NCBI GenBank assembly: GCA_903813345.2
Contig: CAIIXF020000002.1
Span: forward strand, 34,740,109 to 34,804,108
Length of the DNA: 64,000 nt
Source of the DNA: Owenia fusiformis
Taxonomy: Eukaryota > Annelida > Polychaeta > Sabellida > Oweniidae
Direction: 5' to 3'
Shown here in pieces: positions 47,818 to 60,251 of the stretch. The position numbers and the translations under genes were made by a program. The notes under the pieces were generated by a model. The model was not told the origin of the DNA. It did not search any database and saw only the letters and a program-made list of their open reading frames with translations. The stretch's first letter is position 1. The number at the start of each line of letters is the position of its first letter.

Positions 47818-48464
47818 ATTCCCTTTATATAATAGGCATGTAATAGAGGGATTCAATACAAAGTGGGTATTGATACACGACTTTCGTTTGCAAAATAATG
47901 TCCACATCACAGATATCCAAATATATGAAAATAGAGTTCAAAACTGTTTTTGGTAATTCCATATCACATTAAGTCGTTGTACGGGTATTCCTTGCTATTA
48001 CATAGGCCCAACGAATGATGACATCCATTTTGGAGTTTCTTCTCTCCCCCGGGAGGTGACGCGACCAGGGCTACCTAGGGCACGACTAGTTTTGATAAGA
48101 CCCTGAAGGGCTGACTTTTCTGAAACGTAACCAATCACGATTAATAAATACATTAACAGTCTGTTTTTCTCTATTTGATTAAAAATATATATTTACTATT
48201 TCATAATGACGCATACACAGATTGTACACTCTAAGCCGGTGTTTCAATAAATATTACCGAGTAGTTCTGTTTTAAAACTCTGAGCAGACATCTATCTAAA
48301 CACGTAGAACTATTATTAATGTACCATATCGTGTTTAGTATGAGCGATCGTTGGAATTAGATTACATACAGAGTTAAAATGATAAATGAAAAGCTCATAT
48401 GTACTAGTTTTCTTATATTGTAGAGTCATTCTCATATTCGCAGTCATAGTCAAACTTAGTTTAT

Positions 48465-48600
48465 GATTATGTTCGTTGTTCAGACAATATATCATAATAA
48501 CAATGTTATGGTCGTTGTTCAAAAAATATCATGGTCATTGTACAGATAATACCATGGTCGTCGTCCAAACAATGTTATGGTCGTTGTCCACAATTTTTTT
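48465..48600. repeat. Short tandem repeat over the TEX26-like stop codon
   Basis: Four to five degenerate copies of a unit about 27-30 bp long built on ATGGTCGTTGTCCAAACAAT. The last copies cover the final codons and stop (48575-48577) of the minus-strand TEX26-like gene. Confidence 0.7.
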
Positions 48601-51600
48601 GATCTACATAATCAACTATTATACCTCTTGATGTTCCAGTTGCTTCTATTGATCTTCTTAAATTTTCTGTTCCTGGATATATACGTTGGTATTCCTTGGC
48701 GCCCTGTATGTTTTCTCGTAGTCTATTGTTGTATTCTCGTTCATATGTTGTACTCTTCTTCAGGTGTAATTGCCTCATTGAAACGGTTGGCACTGAAATA
48801 ACAATCGGATTGTAATAGATTAGGAATAGGAGGTATGCAGTAATGAAAGGTGTCAAAACGTTTTTAATATTTAATTTTTATTTATATTACCAAGCTTACC
48901 TGTTCCAGCAACAGGAATCGTTTTATTTTTATTGCACCCATATCTGGTTGTGTTTTCTTTAAGTATGGCTTGTTGGTTGGGCTTTTGGTAGCTCCATCTT
49001 TTACACGAGTCCAATGTATAAGGAACATTCGATCTCCAGTCATCCTTAACATCAAACGCCTCCTTTACTTGGAAACCTAAGAAAAGGAATGATAAAGTAC
49101 TTATAATTAATAATATTCTCTTTAGTATAAGCTGCAAAAGGTAACACCACCACTCTAATTAAACCGCAACAAACAAATGGAGAAACCGAAATAAACAAAC
49201 AAACAAACCTTGAGGGATTCCCATGAAGTCTGACTGGTATGTTGATTTTGTCTTTCCCCTACAAACTTTATCCATCATTTCATCGGTCAGCTGTGTCGCC
49301 CATTCACTATTGGGTTGTTCCCCCTTGATGCCTTTTGGAAATTTCCAAACCATAAACGCCTAGAAAAACGTGGAAACTGTAGCATTAATCAGAAATATCA
49401 ACACCAACCAACTGTGACGTCAATTTCATTATCGATACTTTAGGCATATTATTTACGCAAGAAGAATCCGGTAAATAGAATGTCCCAAAAGTTGAGAAGT
49501 TTTCATCGTGTTTGAATCGTTACAAAGACCTAAATTTTATGATTTACCTCAGATTTCATAATGGCCAAAGACCTCAGACTAAAATCTTTGATCATCATAT
49601 ATTCCACATAAATCATAGTATCTCCGTATTTATTCCTTAACTGTACTATTGTATTGGAAAAAATACCTCAATTAGATTTTTTTAATTTCCCGAATATACT
49701 TGTGCTTGTGTGTCAAAATAATGAAATCAATATTTTATTGTTATTTTCAAATGATATATAATATTCCTGAGTAAAATTAAATAAATAAATAGGAATTAAT
49801 CAATTAAATATGTTACATTGATTTTAATAAAAAAAATAAATAAAAAAATTAATTAAAAGGATAACATTCATAATAGTAAAACTGTAATAAAGGAAGATTG
49901 AAAGAAAAACAATCAAAAATATTCGCTGCGAGCAGGGTTCGAACCTGCGCGGGAAGATCCCATTGGATTTCAAGTCCAACGCCTTAACCACTCGGCCATC
50001 ACAGCACATGAGAAAACTCTACTCAATCATTTACAAATAAATGATCGCTTCATATTTAACAGGTCGTATACGAAACGCAGCTATTGATTTTTATGAGTAT
50101 AATCTGATAAATGTATTGCAATCACTTGCAGCCGTCAATAGCAATGAGACAGTTCATAATGTATAACAACGAGTAGTCAGTTTCTTCCTTTTCAAACCCG
50201 GAAGTTAATGGGATGATGTTACTATTGTTACCTTTAAGGGGTGCGGGTTGTTTTTTCTGTGTCCACTGGAACTTCCAGTTCTTATCTGCTCTGGTTTCAT
50301 GTACCCTTTATCCGAGAACTCTGTACCGTATGTGGTATCGCCTATAGGCTCCGACAAGCCATATGAAGCTGTAAAACCTTGAGAAGAACCCGGCCTGAAA
50401 ATATCAAAGAATCAATGAATGTTGGTGTAGGATACGGTAACTCTTATTACCTGACAAACAAATGTTGAGCGACTATCGAATAAGAAGAGGTACAAACAGC
50501 ATCGGTGCTTTATTCAAAGATCATGCCAATTAGTGCAGCTTTCCACACCGTATGCCACGAGAAACTTGATTTACTTGAACTCAGTGGTTTGCTCTGTTGA
50601 TTCTGATTATTGACTTTATGCGCCATACTTTTAAAATTATGAGGTTTTGGTTTCTAAATCATTATTAAATATGTCATTTGCAATTTTGTTGCTGACGTTT
50701 GCATTGATTGGTCCGGTACCGGTTATGAAATGTTTTCGATCATTTGTGGCTTGCAATCTTTTTAGATAGATATCATTCTCAAAACTCATCTCCACATCGA
50801 TAGATCCAGAAATTTTGCAAAAGAGTATTAGATAGTGATAGGTGTCCATAAAGTATTGTTACACCTTGCACATCGGATTTGTATGGAAAAGATACTTTAT
50901 GCCACCATGTGTATAACCTAGACCTGCGGTGCCCGGGCCCGTGGGTGTCGACCTGTCTGTTTTATATCTTAGTGGATATTTCATTTCAACAAACGCAATA
51001 TTTGAGTTGTTGTTCATTATTAATAAGGCTTGAATCTTAAAAGGGATATGGGGAAACTTGAAATACTTATTTCCGAGATGGGATGAACAATGAGCTCCAC
51101 TTACCTCTCAGCATCTGCCGGTTGAGTATCTCTTTCAAAATATTCCTTGTGATATGTTGTCTGATATGGGTTTAAAAACTCCGCATTCTTCATTTTCATA
51201 TCGCCTAGTGCAGCCATAGCTGATTGGGGTCGTTTAAGAGTTGGCCCTGCGTAGCCTCGTCTATAGTTGGGTGGGAGGGTGACCCTGTGCGTTCCAGAAA
51301 GGGGGCGCTGTGGCCTAGATGTCTTTTCTATTTGATCTATAAGTTCTTCGCACCTTATTTGGTCATCCAACGAAGCCTTCTGATGATAACTTTCCAGGTG
51401 AGGTACAAATCCTGTTGTTGCTATTGTATCATCGGTGACCTGGAATCGAATTAAAAAAGATCTCAATAAATAAGAAAAAATGTAAACAGGCCATCAATAT
51501 CTTATGTCAAAGTGTCATTAATATTAAATTGTGAATGTCATTTACCAAGTCGGAAACAAAAAAATACATATTGTCCCAGATATTCTGGTCATTTGTATTC

Positions 51601-52012
51601 TGCGGCCCTAAGTGTAGTAATTAATTAAACGAAGCTCTTTAAAAGGAAGCGAATTCGAACTACTGAAAAGGCAGTTTATGATACTTAACCCTCTTCAAGA
51701 GAGTCTTTAAAAGAGAACTTCGCCTTCGGTACTAATAGCCCATGGGCCTCACAGTAGTGGTATACGTTTTGATCTTGTAGTGCTCCAAGGCGTTGTCCTA
51801 CCTAGAATGCCCAGGCGATTGGTAGTCGATGTTATCTTGGGATGTTATAATGTATTTTTGACCATAAAAGGAAATAAAAAACTATGTTTAAAAACCAAGA
51901 CGTTCATAAAGGATCTGTTCCCAACCTGGGTCTGACCTACCTTTGGTTGAAAGCCCGTGAAGTCTGTTTGATGCGTAGAATACATCACCGGGTGTGGGAT
52001 AGCGGTTGTCAT
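48575..52012 (-). CDS. TEX26: TEX26-like protein
   Basis: Six minus-strand exons, 52012-51941, 51439-51105, 50394-50232, 49359-49209, 49076-48900 and 48792-48575, all phase-consistent; 371 residues (human TEX26 is shorter, about 290). Resemblance to TEX26: an N-terminal YSTHQTDFTGFQPK repeat-like motif, then FTASYGLSEPIGDTTYGTEF, AFMVWKFPKG, YGCNKNKTIPVAGT and the C-terminal KKSTTYEREYN. Short Tyr/Thr/Phe-containing repeats (TTYHKEY, TYGTEF, TYQSDF, TTYEREY) recall microtubule-associated MIP/SAXO-like proteins, so an axonemal or testis role is an inference. The chosen ATG has A at -3. The last residues (CGQRP) are encoded by a tandem repeat and may be recent. A tRNA gene lies in the intron between exons 3 and 4. 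A donor-like site near 54168 on the minus strand could belong to a distant 5' UTR exon. Confidence 0.72.
49924..50005 (-). tRNA. tRNA-Ser (UGA anticodon)
   Basis: Reverse complement begins GCTGTGATGGCCGAGTGGTT, has anticodon loop ACTTGAAAT (anticodon TGA), a long class II variable arm (TGGGATCTTCCCGCG) and T-arm GCAGGTTCGAACCCTGC. The acceptor stem GCTGTGA pairs with TCGCAGC using one G-U. Length is 82 nt, with no intron. It lies in an intron of the TEX26-like gene on the same strand. Confidence 0.93.
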
Positions 52013-52728
52013 CGTGAACTTAATATTATAAATCACGCTTTTTATATTATCTTGTATTGATCACAGATTCCTTTTATTAGATAATTCCTTAGAATTCTCC
52101 AGCTCGTATTGTCTTAACACTTCACTTTCTGGCTCCTCTTATAAAGCTTATTGAGTGTTTTCATGGAGTACCATTCTAGTATATTCTCGGTTGGTTTATC
52201 ACTATGTACACCCAAATTGCGTTTCCATTAACTTATTATTGTATTTTAGTCTATATTGATTTATCCAAGTTACGTTCGTGATTGTCTCATTTATTTTACC
52301 AAATTCTCTCCGATAATTACAAATTTTTGTATGGTTAATAATTGATGTGTGTTCATTTAATCCGAAGTACTTCATTAATAATATATTGATAGCAGTTAAC
52401 TTATCCAAGCGTTTAACTTTAATGAAAATGTTTTATTGATAAAATGTTCATATGTGACTCGTCTGGTGTACACGAAATCTCAAGGATCATAAATGTAAAT
52501 ACATATTATCGAGCCAATTGATCCAATACCCAAACAATAGTCAAAGTGCCTAAGTTTGTTATGTTGCTAAGGTCGCCATGATAGTCGCTATGTGGAGCAT
52601 TTGTAAAGTAATTCTATACTTAATTTTGGCTTGGTGTGTACAGGTGTTTAACAGTGATTTCAATGGTTATAGTTGTCAAAAATGAATTTTAAAAAGATAA
52701 AAAAAGTTCTTGTCACAAAATGAAGATA

Positions 52729-52912
52729 TTTACAAATGCAAGCGCATGTCCATATTTGTACACATGCCATCAGTTACTTTCAGCGAAATATTTACAAATG
52801 CAAGCGCATGTCCATATTTGTACACATGCCATCAGTTACTTTCAGCGAAATATTTACAAATGCAAGCGCATGTCCATATTTGTACACATGCCATCAGTTA
52901 CTTTCAGCGAAA
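52729..52912 (+). repeat. 62-bp unit, three identical tandem copies
   Basis: TTTACAAATGCAAGCGCATG followed by TCCATATTTGTACACATGCC and ATCAGTTACTTTCAGCGAAA TA, repeated with period 62 at 52729, 52791 and 52853. The copies appear identical, so the array is recent or homogenised. Confidence 0.92.
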
Positions 52913-55381
52913 ACACATTCACGAACATGTTATGTATACTTGTTAATCAGTAAAAAGACAGACATCAAGTACAAACAAGGGTTTCCTTTAAAAGAAAGTA
53001 AACAATTTAATTCTTAGAGTATTGTTAAATATCCATATCTCTTTTTTAAGATTTCTAATCATTTGTTGTGCCACAGTGAAAATGGCTCCAACAAAAATAT
53101 CGCTAAACAATTTTAACGCCAACGTGGAATAGGAAGATGTATGTTTATCAAGTATTAATACAACAATATTGTCATAAATAATTATGAATGCATGCATGCC
53201 TCCCATGATGGGACTGGAGTACTAGTCTAAGTGAGTAAGTCTGATTAAGTGTATGTTACATTGCACTAATTAATTTGCAAAATTGTACAAACTGCTAAAA
53301 CAGATACAACATGCACTTTAGGTTGTTGCCACTTTGTCAAATAAAAATGTCCCGTGTCCCTTATCCAACCAAGTTTCCTGATATAATCGAATGCGTTTTT
53401 ATCGACAAATAAGATAAAGCAAAAGAGGCAAATTACAAACTGCAGGCAAATAGCCCATATGATATTCAGATATTAGAAGATATTGACAACAACTGTTTTT
53501 CATTTGATGTTACATTTCAGTTGTGATCCAATTTTGAACTCCGGTTATTAAATATTCCAATTTTCTACATTTTTGGGACCCCATTTTCGCTGAGTGTGAA
53601 AACCATTATATTGTCGGGAATCTTTTGAAATATAATATTGTCGAGAGTTTGAGTTATTGTCCCCAAAAGAGGGCTTCATCTACACGTACGTAGTAGGCCA
53701 TGCAAGCATCTAGTAGTGTTTAGGGTATGGTTTCTCAACCCCGATCATTTATGTTTCCTTTTAAAATTAAGACTGCTCTCATTCTTTCACATTTGACTTT
53801 CATGCGCATGTCTATAATATTTATATTCTTATAGAATCTGGTTCTCATCTCGTCCTGCTAAATAAAGTTCAACCAGTTTTCATTTTCTTTGTTTGATTTT
53901 TATTTAATTAGGCGAGTTTCTAATTGATATGAAAGACGGAAATAGACAAATTATAAAATAGATAAATTATTTACTATTAGTACTTTTTCTTTCAAGTTTA
54001 TGGCAAAAGGCCCTGTGATCTTGATTTACTCGGCATTTCATAGTTTTTTTCTTCTTGATCCTTTGTAGATTGCTTAAACCTACAGTGCGTACCAATATTT
54101 ATTTTCTGATCTAACTGGTTAGAATACAATTTAATTATAATGCAAGTTATCTACTTTATATCACTTACCTCGATTTTCTCAAAAGCTGTCACTGGATAGC
54201 CCGAAAATTACATCTGCATTTCCAAGAAGAATGGTTATACTTTTACAAGGTTTCCGTGGAGACGGTAAACAATGTGACGTCACGATATTCCATTCTTACC
54301 TATTCGCGTGATAGCACAGAGTTATACCTGGTATTTATGATTAATTATATTAAATATGTATGTACCTGTACCGTTTCCAATGGTTTGGCTTTACTTCTCT
54401 GAATGAAAGTTTCACGTAATGTACCAGCCTTTGACATTGGGGATATTATGTACGCACGAGTGCCAAGGAAAGCACCAAAAATTGATACATAGCTCGGCAA
54501 AAAAAGAAAACATCTACTGTTAAAGTGTACACCATACCAGTCGTAAGGAAAACAAACCCCAACTATCCCAAAACATAATACAACTTTGAAAGAAACAATG
54601 TTTAATACCCCCATCATTCAAGTTTCATTATCACAATACAATACAAAGGATGACACCAAAGGACATTTTATTCATACAGAAGCAATTTGCAATACATGAT
54701 GAATAAATTCAAATTGATATAAATTGATAAATAAACTCATAACATCAATAGTTGTAGATACTAGCACATATGAAATGAAGAGCTCGTGGACGTAACTTTG
54801 TATACAGGTGAATGATTTCTAACAAAGGCTATTAAACTTTATAAGGCCATTATGAAATTAGTTTTAAATGAAGCTTTTAAAAATTTCGCCTCTCTTGCCT
54901 CAGAAGAAAACTACGTACATCACATACATGTGTATGAGTATGAGCTTTGAAATTTTAATTGTCCAACTAGGAGGAGTCCAAACATTTTTGTAAGCGTTAT
55001 TTTTTAAAGAATGACTATCTGTAATTCAAAAGGAAGAGATTGCGATGTCTGGTTACCATGGTTATGCATGATCCGTCTACGTCGGATCTTACAAACAATT
55101 CGTTCAATAGACATCGTCTCATTATGGTATTTAATAATGGATCGATTGAACATAGATCAGTTGAAAATAGGATTAGATTCACTGGATCAATTGCAACTGT
55201 TTAGGTAGACAGTATTGAATGCCTCAACTAATAACTTCTAACTTTGACATACAAATGGGATCCAAAATGTAACTCGGCTCACTCGGAGGAGGTCGTGAGC
55301 GTCCAATTACCTGATTGATTGAACGAATTCTTCCCGGAGTATTGTCTATTGATACTACAACTTGTATTTAACCTCTGAAGG

Positions 55382-55918
55382 TACACCCCCTTCCATAAGT
55401 TTGGCAACTGTAAATTATCTTTGTAGATTTACAAGGCATTCGATATGTTCATTTATTAGTGTTCATTATCACAGACTTTATTACAATTTTTTTGTTTTCG
55501 AATGCAGACTGAATCCAAATGACAATGAACACTAATAAATGGATTTGACATTACCAGACTATGAACTTATTTAGTCATTTCAAAGTGATGAAATGGACAA
55601 CTCTAAAAATGCATGTAACGAATTTTCTTTTAAGAAACAACCATTTTGCTGTATATCACATTTTGTAGAATTTTTGAACAGCGGCTAGATCTCTGTAAAA
55701 GTTGGTGGAATTTATGATAATATTTTATTTCTTCTTTCTTAGATTGTAAAAATAATTAAAACACATTTTTATATAATTACAAAGAAATGCTAAATCCGTA
55801 TCCAAAAGGAGGTATCCAAAACCCATAAATAGAAAAATAGAAAAAAAAGTTAGGACAGCGAATGCGTTAGATTTCCAAAATGGAATTTCGGGCTTCCAAA
55901 CTTATTTAGGGGACTGTA
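55382..55918. mobile_element. TA-flanked foldback MITE (TACACT family), long copy
   Basis: Left TACACCCCCTTCCATAAGTT (then TGGCAACTG) and right CTTCCAAACTTATTTAGGGG (then ACTGTA) form imperfect inverted repeats around 537 bp. It shares termini with 8044-8254 and 28042-28195 but is longer, so may be closer to the parent element. It has no transposase frame. Confidence 0.55.
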
Positions 55919-56490
55919 CGTAATAAATTTTGTAATAACTGCAGCACATTTGTATACACGTTATAAACGTTATATCACGGTCGGTTATCAATGTAACGTT
56001 CTTGGTAATAAATCGAAGAGATTGATATCAATTGTAACTTATTGGAATTGGATACAGCAGGATATAATACGGATTTATCAAGCGCATGAAATTATCGAAA
56101 TTACAGATTATTTGAACTCGATGCCGATATGTATAAGATATGTGTGAGGATATAAATATACAAATAAGGGCTTATGGTAGTTAAACACCAAAAACACTAT
56201 TTGACAGTCTTGGACTGACACTAGTGCGAGGGATATTTTCTCATTCTTTACAATAGCAAATTACAAAATTGGAGGCTTATTGTTCCGAGCTGAGATATTG
56301 TCAACGTTAAAGTAAAATGGAAAAATAATGCATACCCGGCTTGTCCATGGAAAAAGGAAGTTCATCATAGTTAAACCTCAATTGCGAAAGTACAAGGGAC
56401 ATTGTCTTTGACCCAAAATCTGCAGAGGAGAACGTATATTGTAAAGTCGGATAAAGCATAAAGGAGCGATATTGTCGAACAGAATTCAAA

Positions 56491-57612
56491 ATGGAGGAAA
56501 TGATTTACGTTATGATTGACCTGGTTTTGATTGTACTTATTCTTTTGAGCAACGGCTGTATATTGTGTCTTCTTGTCGGATTTAAACAAATTCGAACGAC
56601 AACAAGTTTAGTAATTGTTTCCATAGCAGCTGCTGACATCATCATATCCGTCGTTGTCATACCAATTCATTTGTACACCAAAGCAAACACCTCATATGAA
56701 ATTGGACCCAGACTTTGTAAAATTTACATGTATATCAACTACTGGTGCAGAACAGTTAGTGTTTATGTGATTATTTCTATCGCATTAGATGCATTTTTCA
56801 TAATTTACTACTCCGTGCACGCTAGCATTACCCAAGCCAAGTCGATGTTCTTTTTAAATTTGACCTGCTTTTTCGCGGCTGCGGTAAATATATGGGTCGT
56901 TGTGAATTATACAACTCAAAACGTCATCGTAAATGATAGCCTTAACATTTCTTCATATACGCTAGCGAAACACCAACCCTCCAACATGACAACCCCAAAC
57001 TCGTCCGGATACTCAGTGTGTACATTCCAGTCTGAAAATGCAATAGGGGCGTTCTTTTTAATAATGGACATGATAGTGCTGTTCCTTTTACCGATTATTG
57101 CCCTTGTCGTTTTGCTAGTATTAATCTGGCGTAAACTTGAAACTTCAAGACTGAAAACATCTTCTATAACTCGGAAGCTTAAGATGTTGAAAATGGCAGT
57201 CTTGTTGGTAGCCGTATTTGTTTTAACTAACCTACCTAAACAGAGCGTTGTCCTCTACGCCTGGGTGACTGATGTATTTAACCCAAAGTTGAATGCCATA
57301 ACGGAGATTATTTCATACAGCGGAGGGATTTGGATGGCAGTGGTTTTATTTTCATGCTATAAAGATCTCCAACACGGCGTGAAGAAATTGTTCAACTTCA
57401 CATCAGAAAACACACGTATGGAACGAACGTCACGTTCTAATAGGAGACGCGCGCGTGAAAGATGCCATACGGCTGAAATGCAAAAATTAGACCCAAATGG
57501 CGTAGTAATATGTGGAAGTGAAAGATCCGGATCATTCCAGTCAACGTATTCCTCGTGTGACAGCAGACTGATGATACCAAATCCCACGGCTTATGGAGAT
57601 AAGTTGCTGTAA
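56491..57612 (+). CDS. Orphan rhodopsin-class GPCR, intronless
   Basis: One uninterrupted 373-residue frame with seven hydrophobic segments: about 12-31, 40-62, 78-100, 118-140, 187-212, 232-256 and 266-290. Class A landmarks kept are Asn21 (TM1), Asp49 in AAAD (TM2), Cys76 at the top of TM3 with a partner Cys in loop 2 (SVCTF), and the TM6 pattern F-V-L-T-N-L-P. Landmarks lost: DRY is replaced by Asp-Ala-Phe (100-102), Trp of CWxP by Asn, and NPxxY is absent from TM7 (YSGGIWMAVVLF). Loop 2 has N-glycosylation sites (NDS, NIS, NMT, NSS). Loop 3 is short and basic. The tail has an Arg-rich stretch (RSNRRRARER) and many Ser. Ligand unknown; single-exon receptors of this kind often arise by retroposition and local expansion. 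Confidence 0.85.
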   Translation: MEEMIYVMIDLVLIVLILLSNGCILCLLVGFKQIRTTTSLVIVSIAAADIIISVVVIPIHLYTKANTSYEIGPRLCKIYMYINYWCRTVSVYVIISIALDAFFIIYYSVHASITQAKSMFFLNLTCFFAAAVNIWVVVNYTTQNVIVNDSLNISSYTLAKHQPSNMTTPNSSGYSVCTFQSENAIGAFFLIMDMIVLFLLPIIALVVLLVLIWRKLETSRLKTSSITRKLKMLKMAVLLVAVFVLTNLPKQSVVLYAWVTDVFNPKLNAITEIISYSGGIWMAVVLFSCYKDLQHGVKKLFNFTSENTRMERTSRSNRRRARERCHTAEMQKLDPNGVVICGSERSGSFQSTYSSCDSRLMIPNPTAYGDKLL

Positions 57613-58499
57613 TATTTTAAATAACGCCTGATGTCCGAACGATATACGATGTAGCTGAGCAAACAAGGGCCTCTAACTAAGAGAAGTGAATGACACAATT
57701 TGTCCAGAGGTTTCAATATACCCTTTGAAAGTTGCTTATGGAGGTTTATTTTATATCAGTTTGGTTAATACCATTTCACCACCAGGGGGTTTTAAGGAAT
57801 AGCAAAAAGGGCAAAAGGCAGTTTTATGATGTGCCTGTGACTTTAGTACATAAAAATGACGAAATAAAAAAATAAAATGTAACCCATGCATAAACCTATA
57901 ACTGGTTACAACTGTGGACTTATATCCAGCAAATGTCAAACAAAATGTGGAGAGTCCTGAAAAATAAAATTATGAAATTAAATTTTTATAGTTCATTTAT
58001 AAGAAGACATGCCTTTCACATTAAAAATGTTCGTATTTTACAATTACTACAAACATATCAATACACTAATCACCAATTAATGTTTACAAGGTAAATGGTA
58101 AATATATTTCTCAATAAATTAAAGAGAAAATCAGATCTAGCGAGCAAGCTAAACAACTTCTTTTCAATTTTAGAATATTTTTGGCTCTTATCATGTTTCA
58201 CGTCACGTCGTCTATTTTCTAAAAATCCCAAAGCGCATAGTTTATCCAAAAAAACAAAAGCTTTTTCCAATAATGTATCATTTTTCTATCTTTATGGTTA
58301 CCATTTTTATTATTTGGCAGAATTTAAACGCATTTCTCCAAATTTTGCACTTTTAATCCTTCATAACTTCACCAATTTATAACATATCGCGAATCTTTCG
58401 AGAGATATTGTATTTGAGATCATAAGGAATAGATTGGTATGACAATTGTACATATTGATTGCAATCTTGTCACCCCATATAGATCTGATTCTGCCTTTA

Positions 58500-58560
58500 A
58501 GTTATATGGCCGATTGCCATGTTATCGGAAGGTTGTGGGTTCGATTCCCGCCGAGGTGAA
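58500..58560 (+). other. tRNA-derived fragment (possible SINE)
   Basis: AAGGTTGTGGGTTCGATTCCCGCC (core GGTTCGATTCC at 58539) is an intact T-arm and B box. A preceding GGCCGATTGCCATG does not give a full cloverleaf. Confidence 0.4.
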
Positions 58561-59641
58561 GTAATTTTTTCACATCAGCCCGTCCTATGTTTCAGATTGA
58601 CCAGTTATATTGCCTATTGCCATACCTTTCTAATGGTTGATAACATCTATACCACATACAAATCAATATTTCTTTCCAATGGTACATTAAATGCTAGGTT
58701 TGCTGTATAGACAAATAAAATAGAAAGTGAGTTTACAAACGACACATTTTATGGTATCACCCTGTAGTAAGATGCTAGCCAGCTTTCAATACGCGAATTT
58801 CGTTCAATAGATTACATTTACAATTTAATACCAGAATAGAATATGAGGATGGGACGTCATTAGCAGTAATCAAACCAATTCCAAATCGTTCAAAATTTCC
58901 ATTTGTCACGTAATATTGGAAAGTGATTTAGTTAGGTTTGCGAACTGCAACGCAAGAGAACCGTTACATAGAACATTATTAGACACCGTGTCTCCTTTTT
59001 TAATGAAGTTGTGACATATTGTTATAGTCTCCAACTTTTTGTGGACGGCGTTCGGCGGTTGATGTTCGGTGGTCGGCGTCTGCAACAAAAGGCAGGTTGT
59101 AACATTTTGCATGTTAATGCCTTGTTATTCACTATGAGGGATGCATTGTTTACTTCGTGTTCTGTTTATGTCATTTATACTATATGTTTTCTCTGAACTT
59201 GATCTACAGGCTTAGTACATTGAGAATAAGAATTGTTGACAAAATATTTTCAGGGGATTACAATTCAATGATAAAGCAACATTCAAACGTTTGTGTAGAC
59301 CCTTCCCATGCGAGTAGGATCGGTAATTTGACACGTGGTACTGTCAGAATCCTATTATTTTATAATTACTAGCTACAAGGGTAGGACAATTGTTTCACTA
59401 GATTGCTCCCAGGGTAGGGAATTTCAGTCCAATTTTTCAGTCCAATTTTTCAACAACCCCAGTGACCAAAAACATTATTATTTTTACTGGACGTTATTTT
59501 TCATCCCGAACATTGTCTTCTCTCAATACATTGCTACTTCGACAACACAAAGATATGATACGTATCAGAATGTTTATGTTCTATTTTTCAATTAGGATGT
59601 AAGCTAGTCTACACATCTTGCATCATTAACATATTTGAAGC

Positions 59642-59767
59642 AAAGGAGGAAATACCCAGAATTCATAGATGAGGCCACCTCCATTTTAAGTAAACTTATG
59701 AACATCGAGAGGACCCTGGTTCAGCTTTACATAGAGAGAGGTTTACCTATGGATTCTGGAGTGTCTC
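59642..59767. repeat. Imperfect palindromic element, copy 1
   Basis: GGAGGAAATACCCAGAATTC (then ATAGATGA) and TGGATTCTGGAGTGTCTCCC are imperfect inverted ends. It shares an exact 18-bp core, CCCAGAATTCATAGATGA, with copy 2 at 63004-63115. Confidence 0.45.
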
Positions 59768-60251
59768 CCTCTTTGATAGCAACTAGACCTTGGTCCCAAC
59801 AAGTCGCGGGTGAAGTCCACGACATATCAGAGTTCATAATTTAATCGCGATCATTTCTTACTCATTTGACATTTACCTACTCTACATTGGTATACACATT
59901 ATTCACACAATACTTTAATCTTAGCTCTGCCAAAGAATTACAACGGATGCAACCCCGTGGAAGAACTTGTAATTCTAGAAGTAGAAGCTTCAGTCGGGCG
60001 AGACTAGCGATACATTCAGTTTGATAATTACAGTACACACATTTACGAACCTTACACGACCGCCAAATCGGGTAAGTAATTTCAAAGACAAGTTATGTGT
60101 CATGTGCTATAAAGTCAACATTTGGAATGATTGAAACATTATGAATATTAAACAAAAAATATTATTAATTATCATCTTAAAATGGTGATTATAGTCATGA
60201 TTACCATACCATCTGAAAAATTATTACTGTACATTCAAAAAATTGTTTTAG

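Larger units (their letters stand above)
52013..56490. other. Intergenic region with repeats
   Basis: No coding exon is recognised between the divergent TEX26-like and GPCR genes. The region contains a perfect 62-bp triplication (52729-52912) and a TACACT-family foldback element (55382-55918). It should include both promoters; no core promoter motif is convincing. Confidence 0.5.
57613..60251. other. Intergenic region between the GPCR and the NRPS-like gene
   Basis: No coding exon is recognised. The region contains a tRNA-like fragment (58535-58551) and one copy of a palindromic element (59642-59767). A 5' UTR exon of the downstream gene is expected here, because its first coding exon has an acceptor at 60251. 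Confidence 0.5.

Noticed and set aside
47277-47956. Long open frames across 47.3-47.9 kb
   Set aside because: They consist of unknown residues over the N gap.
49824-50009. 61-residue minus-strand frame
   Set aside because: It overlaps and is explained by the tRNA-Ser gene and AT-rich flank.
52710-53017. Three overlapping repeat frames over the 62-bp triplication
   Set aside because: Period 62 cycles through all frames, so all three look open; there is no homology or start context.
54160-54180. Donor-like site on the minus strand as a 5' exon of TEX26-like
   Set aside because: The site is good (AAATCGAG|GTAAGTG) but no exon or matching acceptor before 52012 could be supported.
59635-59844. 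69-residue frame upstream of the NRPS-like gene
   Set aside because: It lies over the palindromic repeat element copy 1 and resembles no family.
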